This document shows positions 8,943 through 18,116 of a stretch of DNA of 64,000 nt, piece by piece. The stretch comes from Phycisphaera sp. (lineage in GTDB: Bacteria > Planctomycetota > Phycisphaerae > Phycisphaerales > Zrk34). A model generated the notes under the pieces. It ran no database searches. It saw only the letters and a list, made by a program, of their open reading frames with translations, and was not told where the DNA came from. The position numbers and the translations under genes were made by a program. Numbering within the stretch: position 1 is the first letter of the stretch; each line of letters starts with the position of its first letter. The stretch lies in contig WGMA01000039.1 in NCBI GenBank assembly GCA_016125285.1, positions 1 to 64,000 of the forward strand, in the 5' to 3' direction.

Positions 8943-9988
8943 CGCACGCCTCCCTTCGACAGCGCCGCGGTGATCGCGGTGATGTCGTGATCGAACATCG
9001 ACACGTAGTCGCCCGCCGCGTCGGTCGCGCCGACCTGGTGGGCGAGCGTCACGGCCTTCGCGTCGGTGTGCTCCGCGAGGAAGCGGGCGTGCCGCGTGTC
9101 GAAGTACGGGCTGGAGATGATCAGCTGAACGTGTTGTTGCTTCATCACGCCGACGAGCGCGGCGGTGTGGCTGGTCGTCGGGGCGAGGCCGGGCTTGGGT
9201 TCCATGTAGCCCACGAGGTCGACGCCGAACCGCAGCGCGAAGTAGCGCCACATGTTGTGGTCGCCCACGGCCTTGACGCCCCGGAGCTTCGCCATCGCGC
9301 CCATCCAGCCGCCGAGCAGGTCCGACTGGTTCTGCGACTGAAGGAACACGCCGAGCTTGTCGTGGTCCGCGAGGATCATCAGCTTCTCCACGTCGTACGC
9401 CTTGGCGAGCGGTTCGCCGACGAGCGCCGCGGCGACCTTGTCGTGGAACGCCTTGTAGTTGGCGTCGAAGGTCGCCTTCGCGGCGGGCCGCAGGCGCGTC
9501 AGCCGATCGCGGATGAGCCTGGCGACCTTGATGCCGTTGACCGGGTCGAGCAGGTAGTGCGGGTTACCCATCGGGTGCACGTCACCCTGCGAGCGGTCGA
9601 TCGGTGCGGTCGGCACGTCGATGGGCGTGATGGCGGTCGAGCAGTCGAGGTACCCCGGCCCACCGGTCAGCACCGCGCCGTTCCGGGCGTTCTTCTGCAG
9701 CACCGGCGCCCAGCCCATCTCCAGCTCCATGCCCATCTCCAGGAGCAGGTCGGCGTGGCTGAGCTCCTTGACGAAGCTCGGGCGCGCCTCGACGAAGTGT
9801 GGGTCTTCGGTGCCCTTGCCGAAGCTCGTGACGTCGACCTCGTCTCCGCCCACGGCTTTGACCAGCGAGCCCAGGTCGGGCACGGTGACGCAGACCTTCA
9901 TCGGATCGGCGGCGACACCGCGCGACGACACGGCGAGCAACGCAAGCAGGATCGTCGTTAGTATCGTGATCAGGTTGAATCTTTTCAT
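8939..9988 (-). CDS. Periplasmic zinc/manganese-binding protein (ZnuA-like)
   Basis: A 349-residue substrate-binding protein of cluster A-I. A signal peptide covers about residues 4-27. Likely metal ligands are H64 (EDPHFVEARPSF), H144 (GNPHYLLDP), a third His near 209 or 244, and an acidic residue near 327 (GDYVSMFDHD). It lacks the long His-rich loop of E. coli ZnuA. A strong ribosome binding site AAAGGAG lies 8 bases before the ATG. It heads the three-gene importer unit; the porin-like gene lies upstream on the same strand, separated by a palindromic repeat. Confidence 0.9.
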   Translation of the reverse strand: MKRFNLITILTTILLALLAVSSRGVAADPMKVCVTVPDLGSLVKAVGGDEVDVTSFGKGTEDPHFVEARPSFVKELSHADLLLEMGMELEMGWAPVLQKNARNGAVLTGGPGYLDCSTAITPIDVPTAPIDRSQGDVHPMGNPHYLLDPVNGIKVARLIRDRLTRLRPAAKATFDANYKAFHDKVAAALVGEPLAKAYDVEKLMILADHDKLGVFLQSQNQSDLLGGWMGAMAKLRGVKAVGDHNMWRYFALRFGVDLVGYMEPKPGLAPTTSHTAALVGVMKQQHVQLIISSPYFDTRHARFLAEHTDAKAVTLAHQVGATDAAGDYVSMFDHDITAITAALSKGGVR

Positions 9989-10039
9989 CGGATCAACTCC
10001 TTTCGTGTTTTGTGTTCGGGTGCGAGTGCGGCGGTCGCA

Positions 10040-10074
10040 CCCTCACCCCGGCCCTCTCCCTTGAAGGGAGAGGG
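10040..10074. repeat. CCCTCTCCC/GGGAGAGGG palindromic repeat
   Basis: Nine-base arms CCCTCTCCC (10052-10060) and GGGAGAGGG (10066-10074) around TTGAA, preceded by CCCTCACCCCGG. It is one of seven copies of this family in the window. The hairpin lies between the porin-like gene and znuA-like gene and could uncouple their expression. Confidence 0.8.
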
Positions 10075-10083
10075 AGTTGATGA

Positions 10084-11589
10084 TCAGTAGCTGTGTGCCG
10101 GGTGGGCGCCGAAGAGGAACTCGACGCCGAACCAGAACGAGTGGGCGTCGTGGTCGAGGTGCGCCGCGTGGTCGTAGTTGTACTGAACACGGAAACGTGA
10201 GAAGTGCGTCGGTTGCCAGATCAACAGCGGGCTGATGCGGTGGCGGTCGTCGCGGAACGGATCGTCGTTGTGGGAGACGAATGCGCCGTCGTCGTCGACG
10301 CTGTCGCCGGACCCGGTGACGTACTCGTAGCGCAGGCCGGCGACCCAGTCGCGGTGGAACCCGTAGATCAGCTGCGTGTACATGCCCCAGTCGCGCAGCG
10401 TGTCGGATCCGAGCGATACGTCGTCGCCGGTGCCGAACGCGCCGTCCGTGCCGGGGTGCACGCGTGCGTTGGCGTTGTAGCGCCTGCCGATGAACTCGGT
10501 CTGCCACGTGACGAACGGCCAGCCGTGATCGTTTCTGGTCGGCTTCCACTTCACCTGCGCGTCGGCGCCGTAGAGGATCGTGTCGCCGCCGGTGAGGTTG
10601 GACCCGAACGCCCCCGACCCACCGAGGCTCAGCGACAGCTCGTCGTTCAGCTCCCACATGTTCGCCCAGTGCAGTGTGTAGGTGAAGTCGCCGAGGTCGT
10701 GGACGTTTCGCTCGTCGTTGAACGGTCGCCCGCCGACGGCTTCGTCGACGGCGAGGAAGCTGGGCATCTGTTCGCCCGTCGCGTTCTGCACGCTGGCGAA
10801 CAGTTCGCTGTACCACGGCAGCGGCGTCAGCCAACTCGCCTGCACGCCCGCCTGGCGCATGCCGTCGCCGCCGAACACGCGGCTGTTGATGATCGGTTGA
10901 TCGATCCACGCCCACGCGTGCGGGTGCACCGGGTTGATCAGGCCGAACTTGCTGAGGAAGTGCCCGCCCTTGAGCTGCAGACCCCACGGCAGCGAGGTCG
11001 TCGTGGCGAACGCCTCCTCCAGTTCCGTCTCGGTCTCGCCGGTGTCGGGGTCGACGAGGAACACGATGTGCGCCTCGGCGTTGAGGTACGGGTCGACGGC
11101 GCCCGCGAGCGACAGCTCCGACTGGCTGAGCGTGAAGCCTCGGCCCCGCGGGTCGTGGCCGCCGGCCTGAAGGTCCGGGTCGTCCACGGTCGACCCCCCG
11201 GCGTTGAACAGCACGTCCAGCGAGATGTCGATGAGCTTCATCGACGCGCCGCCGCCCAGCGGGACGCTCGCGATCGCCTTGTCCGCCGGGGGCTGGTTCG
11301 CCTCGAGGTCGGCCAGCATCGCGTCGAGCGCGTCGGCGCTGCGCCTGACCTTGCCCTCGTCGGTCTGTGATCGCAGCCGCTGCACCTGGCTGGTCAGCGA
11401 CTCGATCTGCTGGTCCTTCTCTTTCATCTTCATGAGCAGCAGGTCGAGCTGCTGCTGCATCTGGTTCATCCGCTCGTCGTTGCTCTGCGCGCGAGCGGGC
11501 GCGCACGGGATCAGGGTGAGGGTGAGGATGGCGGTGACGGCCACGACGCGCCGCGCCGCGGCCCGGGGGGCTGCTTGTTCGGATGTCAT
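10084..11589 (-). CDS. Outer-membrane porin-like protein with coiled-coil N-terminus
   Basis: A 501-residue exported protein. A signal peptide (about residues 10-35) is followed by a heptad-type coiled coil at about 38-100 (MNQMQQQLDLLLMKMKEKDQ), then a long region of alternating short aromatic strands ending in HSFWFGVEFLFG, typical of an outer-membrane beta-barrel. The layout resembles planctomycete and proteobacterial porins whose N-terminal coil tethers the barrel to the cell wall. It lies upstream of the metal importer genes on the same strand, so a role in bringing zinc or another metal across the outer membrane is a reasonable inference, not proven by sequence. Confidence 0.75.
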   Translation of the reverse strand: MTSEQAAPRAAARRVVAVTAILTLTLIPCAPARAQSNDERMNQMQQQLDLLLMKMKEKDQQIESLTSQVQRLRSQTDEGKVRRSADALDAMLADLEANQPPADKAIASVPLGGGASMKLIDISLDVLFNAGGSTVDDPDLQAGGHDPRGRGFTLSQSELSLAGAVDPYLNAEAHIVFLVDPDTGETETELEEAFATTTSLPWGLQLKGGHFLSKFGLINPVHPHAWAWIDQPIINSRVFGGDGMRQAGVQASWLTPLPWYSELFASVQNATGEQMPSFLAVDEAVGGRPFNDERNVHDLGDFTYTLHWANMWELNDELSLSLGGSGAFGSNLTGGDTILYGADAQVKWKPTRNDHGWPFVTWQTEFIGRRYNANARVHPGTDGAFGTGDDVSLGSDTLRDWGMYTQLIYGFHRDWVAGLRYEYVTGSGDSVDDDGAFVSHNDDPFRDDRHRISPLLIWQPTHFSRFRVQYNYDHAAHLDHDAHSFWFGVEFLFGAHPAHSY

Positions 11590-11813
11590 ATCTGGGGTCC
11601 TGCTGATTCGGTGTGATGGGGGCGAGTCGGCGCGTCGGGCAGCGGTGATGCGGGATCACCACGGCGTCGACACGCACGCGACGGCTCACGGCGCGGCGAC
11701 GACCCTGCGGCGCGCGGCCGCGGAATCGGCTCCGGCGTGACGACTCGGCCACGACCGCCAATCACGCGCGCGACAACCGCGGCGCGCACGACGGGCGGGC
11801 TGAGTCGACCGGA

Positions 11814-12203
11814 TCAGATCAGGACGGGGGGCGCACGCGGCGCGGCCGACGTCAGCGACCGGTGGTGCGCGGTGAGCGAAAACTCAATCGGAACGACGCC
11901 GCACGCGGAGGGCGCGGCCGTGACGGCGGCGACGGTGACGCAGCTGTGCGTCTGCGCCTCGCGGCACATGTGACACAGCGTGCACTCGTGACGCTTGCCG
12001 CTGATTGGAGACTGGACAGACGCGCGGGCCGCGACATCAGTCGACCCGTGCGCCGTCGACACGGCGGCGATCGTCGCCTCGGCCGATCCGCCGCGCTCGT
12101 GCTCGTGCACCAGCGCGTGCACGCCCGGTAGCGCGATCTGCCACGCCACCGCCAGCAGGGCGAGCAGCGAGTGGAGCATCCGGGATGACGTGGGGCGTGC
12201 CAT
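11814..12203 (-). CDS. Small exported Cys/His-rich protein, DUF2946-like
   Basis: A 129-residue protein with an N-terminal membrane or signal segment (SLLALLAVAWQIALPG, about residues 14-30), then VHALVHEHERGG and a compact HECTLCHMC cluster near residue 70. The pattern recalls small metal-associated proteins of the DUF2946 type found beside heavy-metal transport genes. It lies 224 bases upstream of the porin-like gene on the same strand and so may belong to the metal uptake locus. I prefer the ATG at 12203, where the protein reads MARPTSSRMLH; a second start nine codons upstream is possible. Confidence 0.55.
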   Translation of the reverse strand: MARPTSSRMLHSLLALLAVAWQIALPGVHALVHEHERGGSAEATIAAVSTAHGSTDVAARASVQSPISGKRHECTLCHMCREAQTHSCVTVAAVTAAPSACGVVPIEFSLTAHHRSLTSAAPRAPPVLI

Positions 12204-12239
12204 GTGTTGCGACAATCTTATCCGCGCCAACCGGGCCGG

Positions 12240-13196
12240 TCACGCGGTTCTGTGTGCGTCGATCAGCTTCAGCTGCTGATACAGCATCGTGATGCGCGGC
12301 AGGGCGACGCCCGCGGACGCCGCGGCGCGGATCGGGTTGCCGTAGATCGCCTCGAGCTCCAGCGGTCGGCACGCCTCGTGGTCGAGCTTCATGCTCGGCT
12401 TGTACGCCACCATCCTGTCGGTGTTGGCCATCATCAGGTCGAGGAACGCGTCGTCGATCGCGTGCCCGCACGCCGCGGCGCCGGCCTGCACCTCGCGCAT
12501 CAGGTCCGCCGAGAGCCGACGCGTATCGGCGTGGCCGACGATCACGTCCGTCGTCGTGTTCAGCACGACGCTCAGCCCGTTGAACGGCACGTTCCACACG
12601 AGCTTTTTCCAGCGCGCGAGATCGAGGTTCGGCTCGAGCTCGACGGGCACGCCGGCCTTCGCGAAGTCGCCCGCGACGGCGCGGACGGTTTCGGTGACGC
12701 CGGCGTCGCGACCGTCGGGCGTGTACTGACCGAAGCGGACCTGGCCGTAGTCGAGGTGGTGGATGTGCCCCGGGCCGACCTTGTGCGAGCAGAGAAACGC
12801 CAGCCCGCCGAGGATCGTGCAGCGGCCGCCGACGCCGTCGATCTCCGCGACGCGTCGCTCTTCGCCGAGCCCGTTCTGCAGCATCACGACGATGCCGCCG
12901 TCGGCCACGACGTGCGGGAGGATGCCCGGCAGCAGGTGGTTGTGCGTGGTCTTGAGGCCGACGATCACGACGTCGCACCGCGGCATCGCGGCCGGGTCGT
13001 CGTAGGCGTGCGCGGCGTTGGCGGGGATGGACAGGTCGCCGTGGTGCTCGGAGATCACCTTCAGCCCGTGCGCGCGCACGTGGTCGGCGTCGCTGTGCAG
13101 CAGCAGGTGGACGGGGTGGCCGGCGTGATGGAGCCGCCCGGCGTAGAACCCGCCGAGCGCGCCGACTCCGACGATCGCGTACGTGCGTGGAGGCAT
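12240..13196 (-). CDS. panE: 2-dehydropantoate 2-reductase (ketopantoate reductase)
   Basis: A 318-residue NADPH-dependent reductase converting ketopantoate to pantoate for vitamin B5 and coenzyme A synthesis. The dinucleotide-binding turn is IVGVGALGGFYAG at the N-terminus. The conserved helix with the catalytic lysine is seen as LARWKKLVWNVPFNGLSVV. Length fits the ApbA/PanE family. A TAACCT box 7 bases before the ATG suggests a leaderless message. Family members with other 2-keto acid substrates exist, so the exact substrate is probable but not certain. Confidence 0.85.
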   Translation of the reverse strand: MPPRTYAIVGVGALGGFYAGRLHHAGHPVHLLLHSDADHVRAHGLKVISEHHGDLSIPANAAHAYDDPAAMPRCDVVIVGLKTTHNHLLPGILPHVVADGGIVVMLQNGLGEERRVAEIDGVGGRCTILGGLAFLCSHKVGPGHIHHLDYGQVRFGQYTPDGRDAGVTETVRAVAGDFAKAGVPVELEPNLDLARWKKLVWNVPFNGLSVVLNTTTDVIVGHADTRRLSADLMREVQAGAAACGHAIDDAFLDLMMANTDRMVAYKPSMKLDHEACRPLELEAIYGNPIRAAASAGVALPRITMLYQQLKLIDAHRTA

Positions 13197-13203
13197 CGGC
13201 TAC

Positions 13204-13209
13204 AGGTTA
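13204..13209 (-). promoter_or_regulatory. -10-like box before panE
   Basis: On the minus strand TAACCT ends 7 bases before the ATG at 13196. It is a weaker match than the other boxes listed here. Confidence 0.35.
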
Positions 13210-13222
13210 GCAGACGCGCCGC

Positions 13223-14341
13223 TCATTCCCAGTTGTACACGAGGTTCAGGAAGTACGTCGTGTCGAGGCTCTCGATGCCCGGCTTGGGGTCGGCGTTGTA
13301 ATCGTTCCGCATGCCGACGCGCAGCTTCCACGCCTCGGACTTGGCCAGCGGCACCTCGCCGGCGGTGTCGAACACGACGCGGAACGCCCCGAAATCTTCG
13401 AACGGCGTGTAGAACGTCATCGCGTGCGTAAACCGCAGCCAGTCCTGGACGTCGAGGCGGTAGTCGTAGCCGAGCTCGCCGATGAGGCTCGTCTCGTTGT
13501 CGCCGGTGTCGAACGACTCGTGCAGCACGCCCGCGCCGGCGCGGACCTTGAACTCCTGCTTCTCTTCCTTGAAGAAGAAGTAGCCCATGCCGCCGCTGGC
13601 CGTGGCGCGGAGCTTGAGGTCCTCGAACTCGTCGCGCTCCAACTCGGTGCGGGCGAACCAGAAGAACCGCGGCGACACGTCACGCTCGAGCTTGGCGCCG
13701 CCGAAGATCTCGTTCTCCGACTCGTTGCCGTTCTCCTGCGCGAACTTGCCCTGGAGGTACAGCAGCAGACGCTCGTTCTCCTCGGTGCGCTTGGCCTCGA
13801 TGCGGGCCCGCATCGCGACGCGCTCGGTGTTGCCGGTCGCGCCGGTGATGCCCAGCTCGACCTTGCCCGACCACTTGCCCTTGAGCTTCTCGTTGGCGGC
13901 CTTCAGCTCGGCGACCTCCGCGTTGTGCTTCTTCTGCAGCTCGGTGATCTGCGCCTGCGCCTCGGCGTTGGCCGCCGGGGCGTCGCCCGCCGCCCACGCG
14001 CCCGTCACGGCGTTGTTCTTAACCGTCACGTCGCCGAATTGCGTGCCCGTGACCTTCTGGCCCTCGGGCGTGTACACCGGCGTGCCCACCACGCGGTCGC
14101 CGGAGTCCAGCGTGACCACCAGCTTGCGGTCCGACGTGAAGCCCGCGACCTCCTCGGCCTTGATCGACAGATCGCCGGCGAACTTCGTGGTGATCGTCAG
14201 CATGCCGCCTGTCATCGACTTGATCGTGCCGACGATCTTCGAGCCGTCCTTCAGCTGCACCTCGTCGGCGCGGACGGATCCGGACAGCGTGCCGATCGCC
14301 AGTGCGGCGACGACGGTGATGAGCGAGCGCGTGAACTGCAT
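13223..14341 (-). CDS. DUF481 (YdiY-like) outer-membrane protein
   Basis: A 372-residue exported protein. The signal peptide ends near residue 25 (VRADEVQLKDG). Residues 26-110 hold two SH3-like repeats of the kind LKDGSKIVGTIKSMTGGMLT. A short coiled coil at about 128-155 and then a DUF481 beta-barrel from about 158 follow, beginning GKVELGITGATGNTER and ending in the aromatic LNLVYNWE typical of an outer-membrane C-terminus. Function of the family is unknown; some members respond to salt or acid. A GGAGAG motif precedes the ATG. Confidence 0.8.
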   Translation of the reverse strand: MQFTRSLITVVAALAIGTLSGSVRADEVQLKDGSKIVGTIKSMTGGMLTITTKFAGDLSIKAEEVAGFTSDRKLVVTLDSGDRVVGTPVYTPEGQKVTGTQFGDVTVKNNAVTGAWAAGDAPAANAEAQAQITELQKKHNAEVAELKAANEKLKGKWSGKVELGITGATGNTERVAMRARIEAKRTEENERLLLYLQGKFAQENGNESENEIFGGAKLERDVSPRFFWFARTELERDEFEDLKLRATASGGMGYFFFKEEKQEFKVRAGAGVLHESFDTGDNETSLIGELGYDYRLDVQDWLRFTHAMTFYTPFEDFGAFRVVFDTAGEVPLAKSEAWKLRVGMRNDYNADPKPGIESLDTTYFLNLVYNWE

Positions 14342-14632
14342 GAGACACTCTCCGTTACTTCAGGTCTGCCTAAGCCTGTACGATCCTCCCCCAACGAATC
14401 GGGTCGCGAATCATAGCTTAAACGTGTGAACGATCAAGCAAAAGTCCGGACGACCGGACGCCCGGCGGGGCGTCGCCGCGTGCGTTCTTCTGCGTGATTT
14501 TCTTGTAAATGCAGCACTCAGCACGCGCAAGACGATTCGCGGGCGTGCGTCGGTCGGGTTGACACCGCCACGGCCATGCGGTCTTCTATCCGGGCATCTT
14601 CACCGGTTCCAACTCGCACAGCAGGGGCCCAC

Positions 14633-14917
14633 ATGAACTCACCATCGCATCACCACGAAGACCATCCGCACGTGGTCAGCCGCAACGCGCGGTACGGCCT
14701 GATCCTCTTCGCCGTGTACGTCGTGCTCTACGGCGGCTTCATCTACCTCTCGGTGTTTCAGACCGAGACCCTCGGCAAGCCGATCGTCGCGGGCATGAAC
14801 CTCGCGGTGGTGTACGGGTTCGGCCTGATCGTCGCGGCGCTGGTGCTGTCGATGGTGTACTGGGTGTTGTGCAGCAAGCCGGTCCACAAGGACGCCGGCG
14901 AAGGGAGCGATAGCTGA
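14633..14917 (+). CDS. DUF485 membrane protein, partner of the acetate symporter
   Basis: A 94-residue protein with two membrane helices (about residues 23-44 and 58-82) of the DUF485/YjcH type. The N-terminus is His-rich (HHHEDHPHVV). In many bacteria a DUF485 gene directly precedes actP, as here: its TGA shares a base with the next ATG (TGATG at 14915-14919), so translation is coupled. It probably assists or regulates the symporter. The ATG at 14633 is preceded by AGGGG. Confidence 0.85.
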   Translation: MNSPSHHHEDHPHVVSRNARYGLILFAVYVVLYGGFIYLSVFQTETLGKPIVAGMNLAVVYGFGLIVAALVLSMVYWVLCSKPVHKDAGEGSDS

Positions 14918-16797
14918 TGTTGTACGAGACCTCTATCGCGGCGGTGGCGATCTTCGGCGCGTTTGTCGCGGCGGTGCTCGGGCTGTCGTTCTTCCTCGGC
15001 CGCAAGGGCCAGTCCGCCAAGGGCTACTACGCGGCGCACGGGCAGATCCACTGGGCGGTCAACGGCGTGGCGTTCGCGGGCGACTACCTCTCGGCGGCGT
15101 CGTTCCTCGGCATCTGCGGCATGATCGCCTTCTCGGGCTACGACGGGTTCCTCTACTCGATCGGCTACCTGGCGGGCTGGATCGTGGCGCTGTTCGTGAT
15201 CGCCGAGCCGATCAAACGCCTCGGCAAGTTCACCTTCGCCGACGCGCTGGACAGCCGGTTCAACTCCCGCGGCATCAAGCTCTCGGTCGCCATCTCGACG
15301 CTCGTGGTCAGCGTGTTCTACCTGATCCCGCAGATGGTCGGCGCGGGCGCGCTGGTCACGCCGCTGCTCGGCCTGCCGCACTACGTCGGCGTGATCATCG
15401 TCGGCGTCGTGGTGACGCTGATCGTCACGACCGCGGGCATGGTATCGACGACCTGGGTGCAGTTCATCAAGGGCTCGCTGCTGGTGTTCTTCTGCGCGAT
15501 CCTCACCGTGATGATCCTCATGCGCGGCTTCCACGCCACGCCGCTGGAGACGACCACCGCCGACGCGCTGCGCGCCGCCGGGTCGACCGTCGTCGACAAG
15601 CCGTTCGGCGATAAGCCCTACGTCAAGTCCGTCGACGCGCAGGGCGTGGAGTCGATCTGGCGCGTCACCGACGCCGGCCTCGTCGCCACGCAGACCGTCG
15701 CCACCGCCGCCGACGGCGCCAAGCTCGTCAACGGCAAGCCGCAGTCGAAGGAAAACGACCTCCGCCCCGTCGGCACGATCAGCGCCCTGCCCGGCGGTGT
15801 GAAAGAAACCGGCGCCGTCGGCCCGACGGGGTTCTTCTCCACGCTCAACGACTCGACCATCGTCACGTGGTCCAGCGACAAGGTCGCCGCCGCCGACGGC
15901 GCGGCCATCACCGTCTACTACCCCGTGCCGAAGCCCGGCAGCGAGCTGCTCACACCGGGCCAGAAGTTCAAGGGCCTCAAGAGCGAGAAGTTCACCGACA
16001 AGCTCGACTTCATCTCGCTGATGCTCGCGCTGTTCTGCGGCACCGCGTCGCTGCCCCACATCCTGATCCGCTACTACACGGTCAAGGATCAGGCGTCGGC
16101 GCGCAAGAGCACGATCGTCGGCATCGCCGCCATCGGATTCTTCTACGTGCTGACGCTGTACCTGGGCCTCGGCGCGATGACCAGCGGCGCGATGGACCCG
16201 ACCAGCTCCAACATGGCCGCGCCGCTGCTCGCCCACAGCTTCAACGACACGCTGTTCGCCATCATCTCCGCGATCGCGTTCACGACCGTGCTCGGCACCG
16301 TCAGCGGGCTGATCATGGCCGGGTCCGGCGCGGTCGCGCACGACCTGTGCGAGAACTTCCTGCGGATCCCGATGGACGATCACAAGAAGGTGCTCTACGG
16401 CAAGACCGTCGCGGTCTTCCTCGGCATCGGCGCGATGATCCTCGGCGTGCTGTTCAAGAAGTTCAACGTCAGCTTCCTCGTCGGCTGGGCGTTCAACATC
16501 GCCGCGTCCGCCAACCTGCCCGCGCTGGTCATGCTGCTGTTCTGGCGACGCACCACCAAGCAGGGCATCACCGCCGCGGTGTTCGTCGGCATGATCAGCT
16601 CGCTGGCGTGGATCCTGCTGTCGGGCGACACGTATGACAAGGTCTACGGCTGGGACAAGGCCGACTCGATCGTGCCGTTCAGCCAGCCCGGCCTCGTCAC
16701 GATCCCGCTCGGCTTCATCACGCTCATCGTCGTCTCCCTGCTGACGCCGAAGCCCGAGCATCCCGTCGCCGAGGAACTCGCCGAGAGCGCCGAGTAA
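14917..16797 (+). CDS. Sodium:solute symporter, ActP (acetate permease) type
   Basis: A 626-residue inner-membrane transporter of the solute:sodium symporter family. The segment YAAHGQIHWAVNGVAFAGDY and the run of hydrophobic helices match ActP, which takes up acetate or other short carboxylates. It is longer than usual: about 150 residues (roughly 205-355) rich in Thr, Val and Ala are inserted in an extracytoplasmic loop after the sixth or so helix, before CGTASLPHILIRYYTVKD. A clear intrinsic terminator follows the stop, so it ends a two-gene operon with the DUF485 gene. Confidence 0.85.
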   Translation: MLYETSIAAVAIFGAFVAAVLGLSFFLGRKGQSAKGYYAAHGQIHWAVNGVAFAGDYLSAASFLGICGMIAFSGYDGFLYSIGYLAGWIVALFVIAEPIKRLGKFTFADALDSRFNSRGIKLSVAISTLVVSVFYLIPQMVGAGALVTPLLGLPHYVGVIIVGVVVTLIVTTAGMVSTTWVQFIKGSLLVFFCAILTVMILMRGFHATPLETTTADALRAAGSTVVDKPFGDKPYVKSVDAQGVESIWRVTDAGLVATQTVATAADGAKLVNGKPQSKENDLRPVGTISALPGGVKETGAVGPTGFFSTLNDSTIVTWSSDKVAAADGAAITVYYPVPKPGSELLTPGQKFKGLKSEKFTDKLDFISLMLALFCGTASLPHILIRYYTVKDQASARKSTIVGIAAIGFFYVLTLYLGLGAMTSGAMDPTSSNMAAPLLAHSFNDTLFAIISAIAFTTVLGTVSGLIMAGSGAVAHDLCENFLRIPMDDHKKVLYGKTVAVFLGIGAMILGVLFKKFNVSFLVGWAFNIAASANLPALVMLLFWRRTTKQGITAAVFVGMISSLAWILLSGDTYDKVYGWDKADSIVPFSQPGLVTIPLGFITLIVVSLLTPKPEHPVAEELAESAE

Positions 16798-16829
16798 GTC
16801 GGCCACGCCATCTAACGTTCGCGCACGAC

Positions 16830-16862
16830 AACGCCGCCCGCTTTCACGGGCGGCGTTGTTCT
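16830..16862 (+). terminator. Intrinsic terminator after the ActP-like gene
   Basis: Perfect stem AACGCCGCCCG (16830-16840) with its complement at 16848-16858, loop CTTTCAC, then GTTCTTT. It lies 33 bases after the symporter stop codon. Confidence 0.8.
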
Positions 16863-16965
16863 TTGCCGGCTTTACTTCGTCAACGTCTCGCGCACCGCCT
16901 CCGCGTGCGCTTGTTGTCGTTTCCCTTCCGTCGTCGCTTCTCCGCCGCGTAGCGTTTGGGACCGA

Positions 16966-18006
16966 TCACACAGGCTTCGACGTGTCGATGCCCGCCCAGG
17001 TGTGGCTGCGGATCGCGGCGACGATCTGTTCGGCGGCGGCGACCGCGGCGAATCCCGCGTCGGCGTCCACGGCCGGCTTCGCCTTGCCGGTCACCGCGTC
17101 GAGGAAGTTCGTCAGCTCCGCCTTCAGCGGCTCCTCGTCGTTGATCGTGATCTCCTCGCGGTTGACCAGCTCGGTGTAGTCGAGGTCGGACAGATCGGCG
17201 CCGTCGGCGACCTGCTGGCGGACCTGCCGCAGCGTCTCGTCGTTGGCGGTGCGGGTGATGATGACGCCGGACTTCGCGGCGTAGTTCAGCGAGATGTACG
17301 ACGTCTCGCTGATGACGCGGAGCTTGCGCTCGGTCTTCATCGCGAGGCGGGAGGCGGTGAGGTTGGCGACGCAGCCGTCCTCGAACTCGATGCGTGCGTT
17401 GGCCACGTCCTCGTGCTCGGCGAGCACGGCGACGCCCGCGGCGCGGATGTCCTTGATCGGCGACTTGGCCATCATCAGCACGATGTCGATGTCGTGGATC
17501 ATGATGTCGAACACGACGCCGACGTCGATCGACCGGAACGTCATCGGGCTGACGCGGTCGACCTCGATGAAGCGCGGCGTGATGTGCAGGTCGCTGATGG
17601 CGCGGACGGCGGGGTTGAACCGCTCGGTGTGGCCGACCTGCACCAGCGCGTTGTTCGCCTTCGCGACGTCGACGATCCGCTGCGCGACCTCGACGGACGG
17701 CGCCAGCGGCTTCTCGATCAGGCACGCGATGCCGCGCTCGAGCAGCGGCGCCGCCACCGCCTCGTGGTACACCGTCGGCACCGCCACCGTCACCGCGCGC
17801 ACCTGCGGGTACTTCTCCAGCAGCTGCTCGACGGTCTCCAGATCGTCGCACCGGTACTGGTCGGCCAGCGCGCCGCGGCGGTCCTCGTCGAGGTCGACGA
17901 CGGCCAGCAGCTCGGCCTGGGGCAGCTCGTGATAGATCCGCGCGTGGTGCCGACCCATCCGGCCGACGCCCACCACGGCACAGGGAATGCGTTCTTGGTC
18001 AGTCAT
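16966..18006 (-). CDS. Gfo/Idh/MocA family oxidoreductase
   Basis: A 346-residue NAD(P)-dependent dehydrogenase. The N-terminal Rossmann fold starts CAVVGVGRMGRHHARIYHEL. The family cofactor/substrate lysine lies in LIEKPLA, and DVGVVFDIMIHDIDIVLMM holds the conserved His of the second domain. Enzymes of this family oxidise or reduce sugars or sugar nucleotides. The opposite-strand neighbours are the lptFG export genes, so a role in making a cell-surface sugar is possible but only inferred. The start at 18006 has TACGAT 6 bases ahead and no ribosome binding site. Confidence 0.82.
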   Translation of the reverse strand: MTDQERIPCAVVGVGRMGRHHARIYHELPQAELLAVVDLDEDRRGALADQYRCDDLETVEQLLEKYPQVRAVTVAVPTVYHEAVAAPLLERGIACLIEKPLAPSVEVAQRIVDVAKANNALVQVGHTERFNPAVRAISDLHITPRFIEVDRVSPMTFRSIDVGVVFDIMIHDIDIVLMMAKSPIKDIRAAGVAVLAEHEDVANARIEFEDGCVANLTASRLAMKTERKLRVISETSYISLNYAAKSGVIITRTANDETLRQVRQQVADGADLSDLDYTELVNREEITINDEEPLKAELTNFLDAVTGKAKPAVDADAGFAAVAAAEQIVAAIRSHTWAGIDTSKPV

Positions 18007-18012
18007 GGCCAC

Positions 18013-18018
18013 ATCGTA
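18013..18018 (-). promoter_or_regulatory. -10-like box before the Gfo/Idh/MocA gene
   Basis: On the minus strand TACGAT ends 6 bases before the ATG at 18006. The divergent lptF box lies 85 bases away, so the two genes share one intergenic control region. Confidence 0.5.
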
Positions 18019-18102
18019 CGGTCCCGGCACATCGCGGCAAATCTGCTGTTGGGGAATTGGACATGGGGCGTTCCACGGCTTTTGCCGCGTCATGGTCCGG
18101 CG

Positions 18103-18108
18103 TACGAT
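18103..18108 (+). promoter_or_regulatory. -10-like box before lptF
   Basis: TACGAT ends 8 bases before the ATG at 18117; a weak -35 candidate TTTGCC (18081-18086) lies at 16-base spacing. Confidence 0.5.
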
Positions 18109-18116
18109 AGCGGTCT

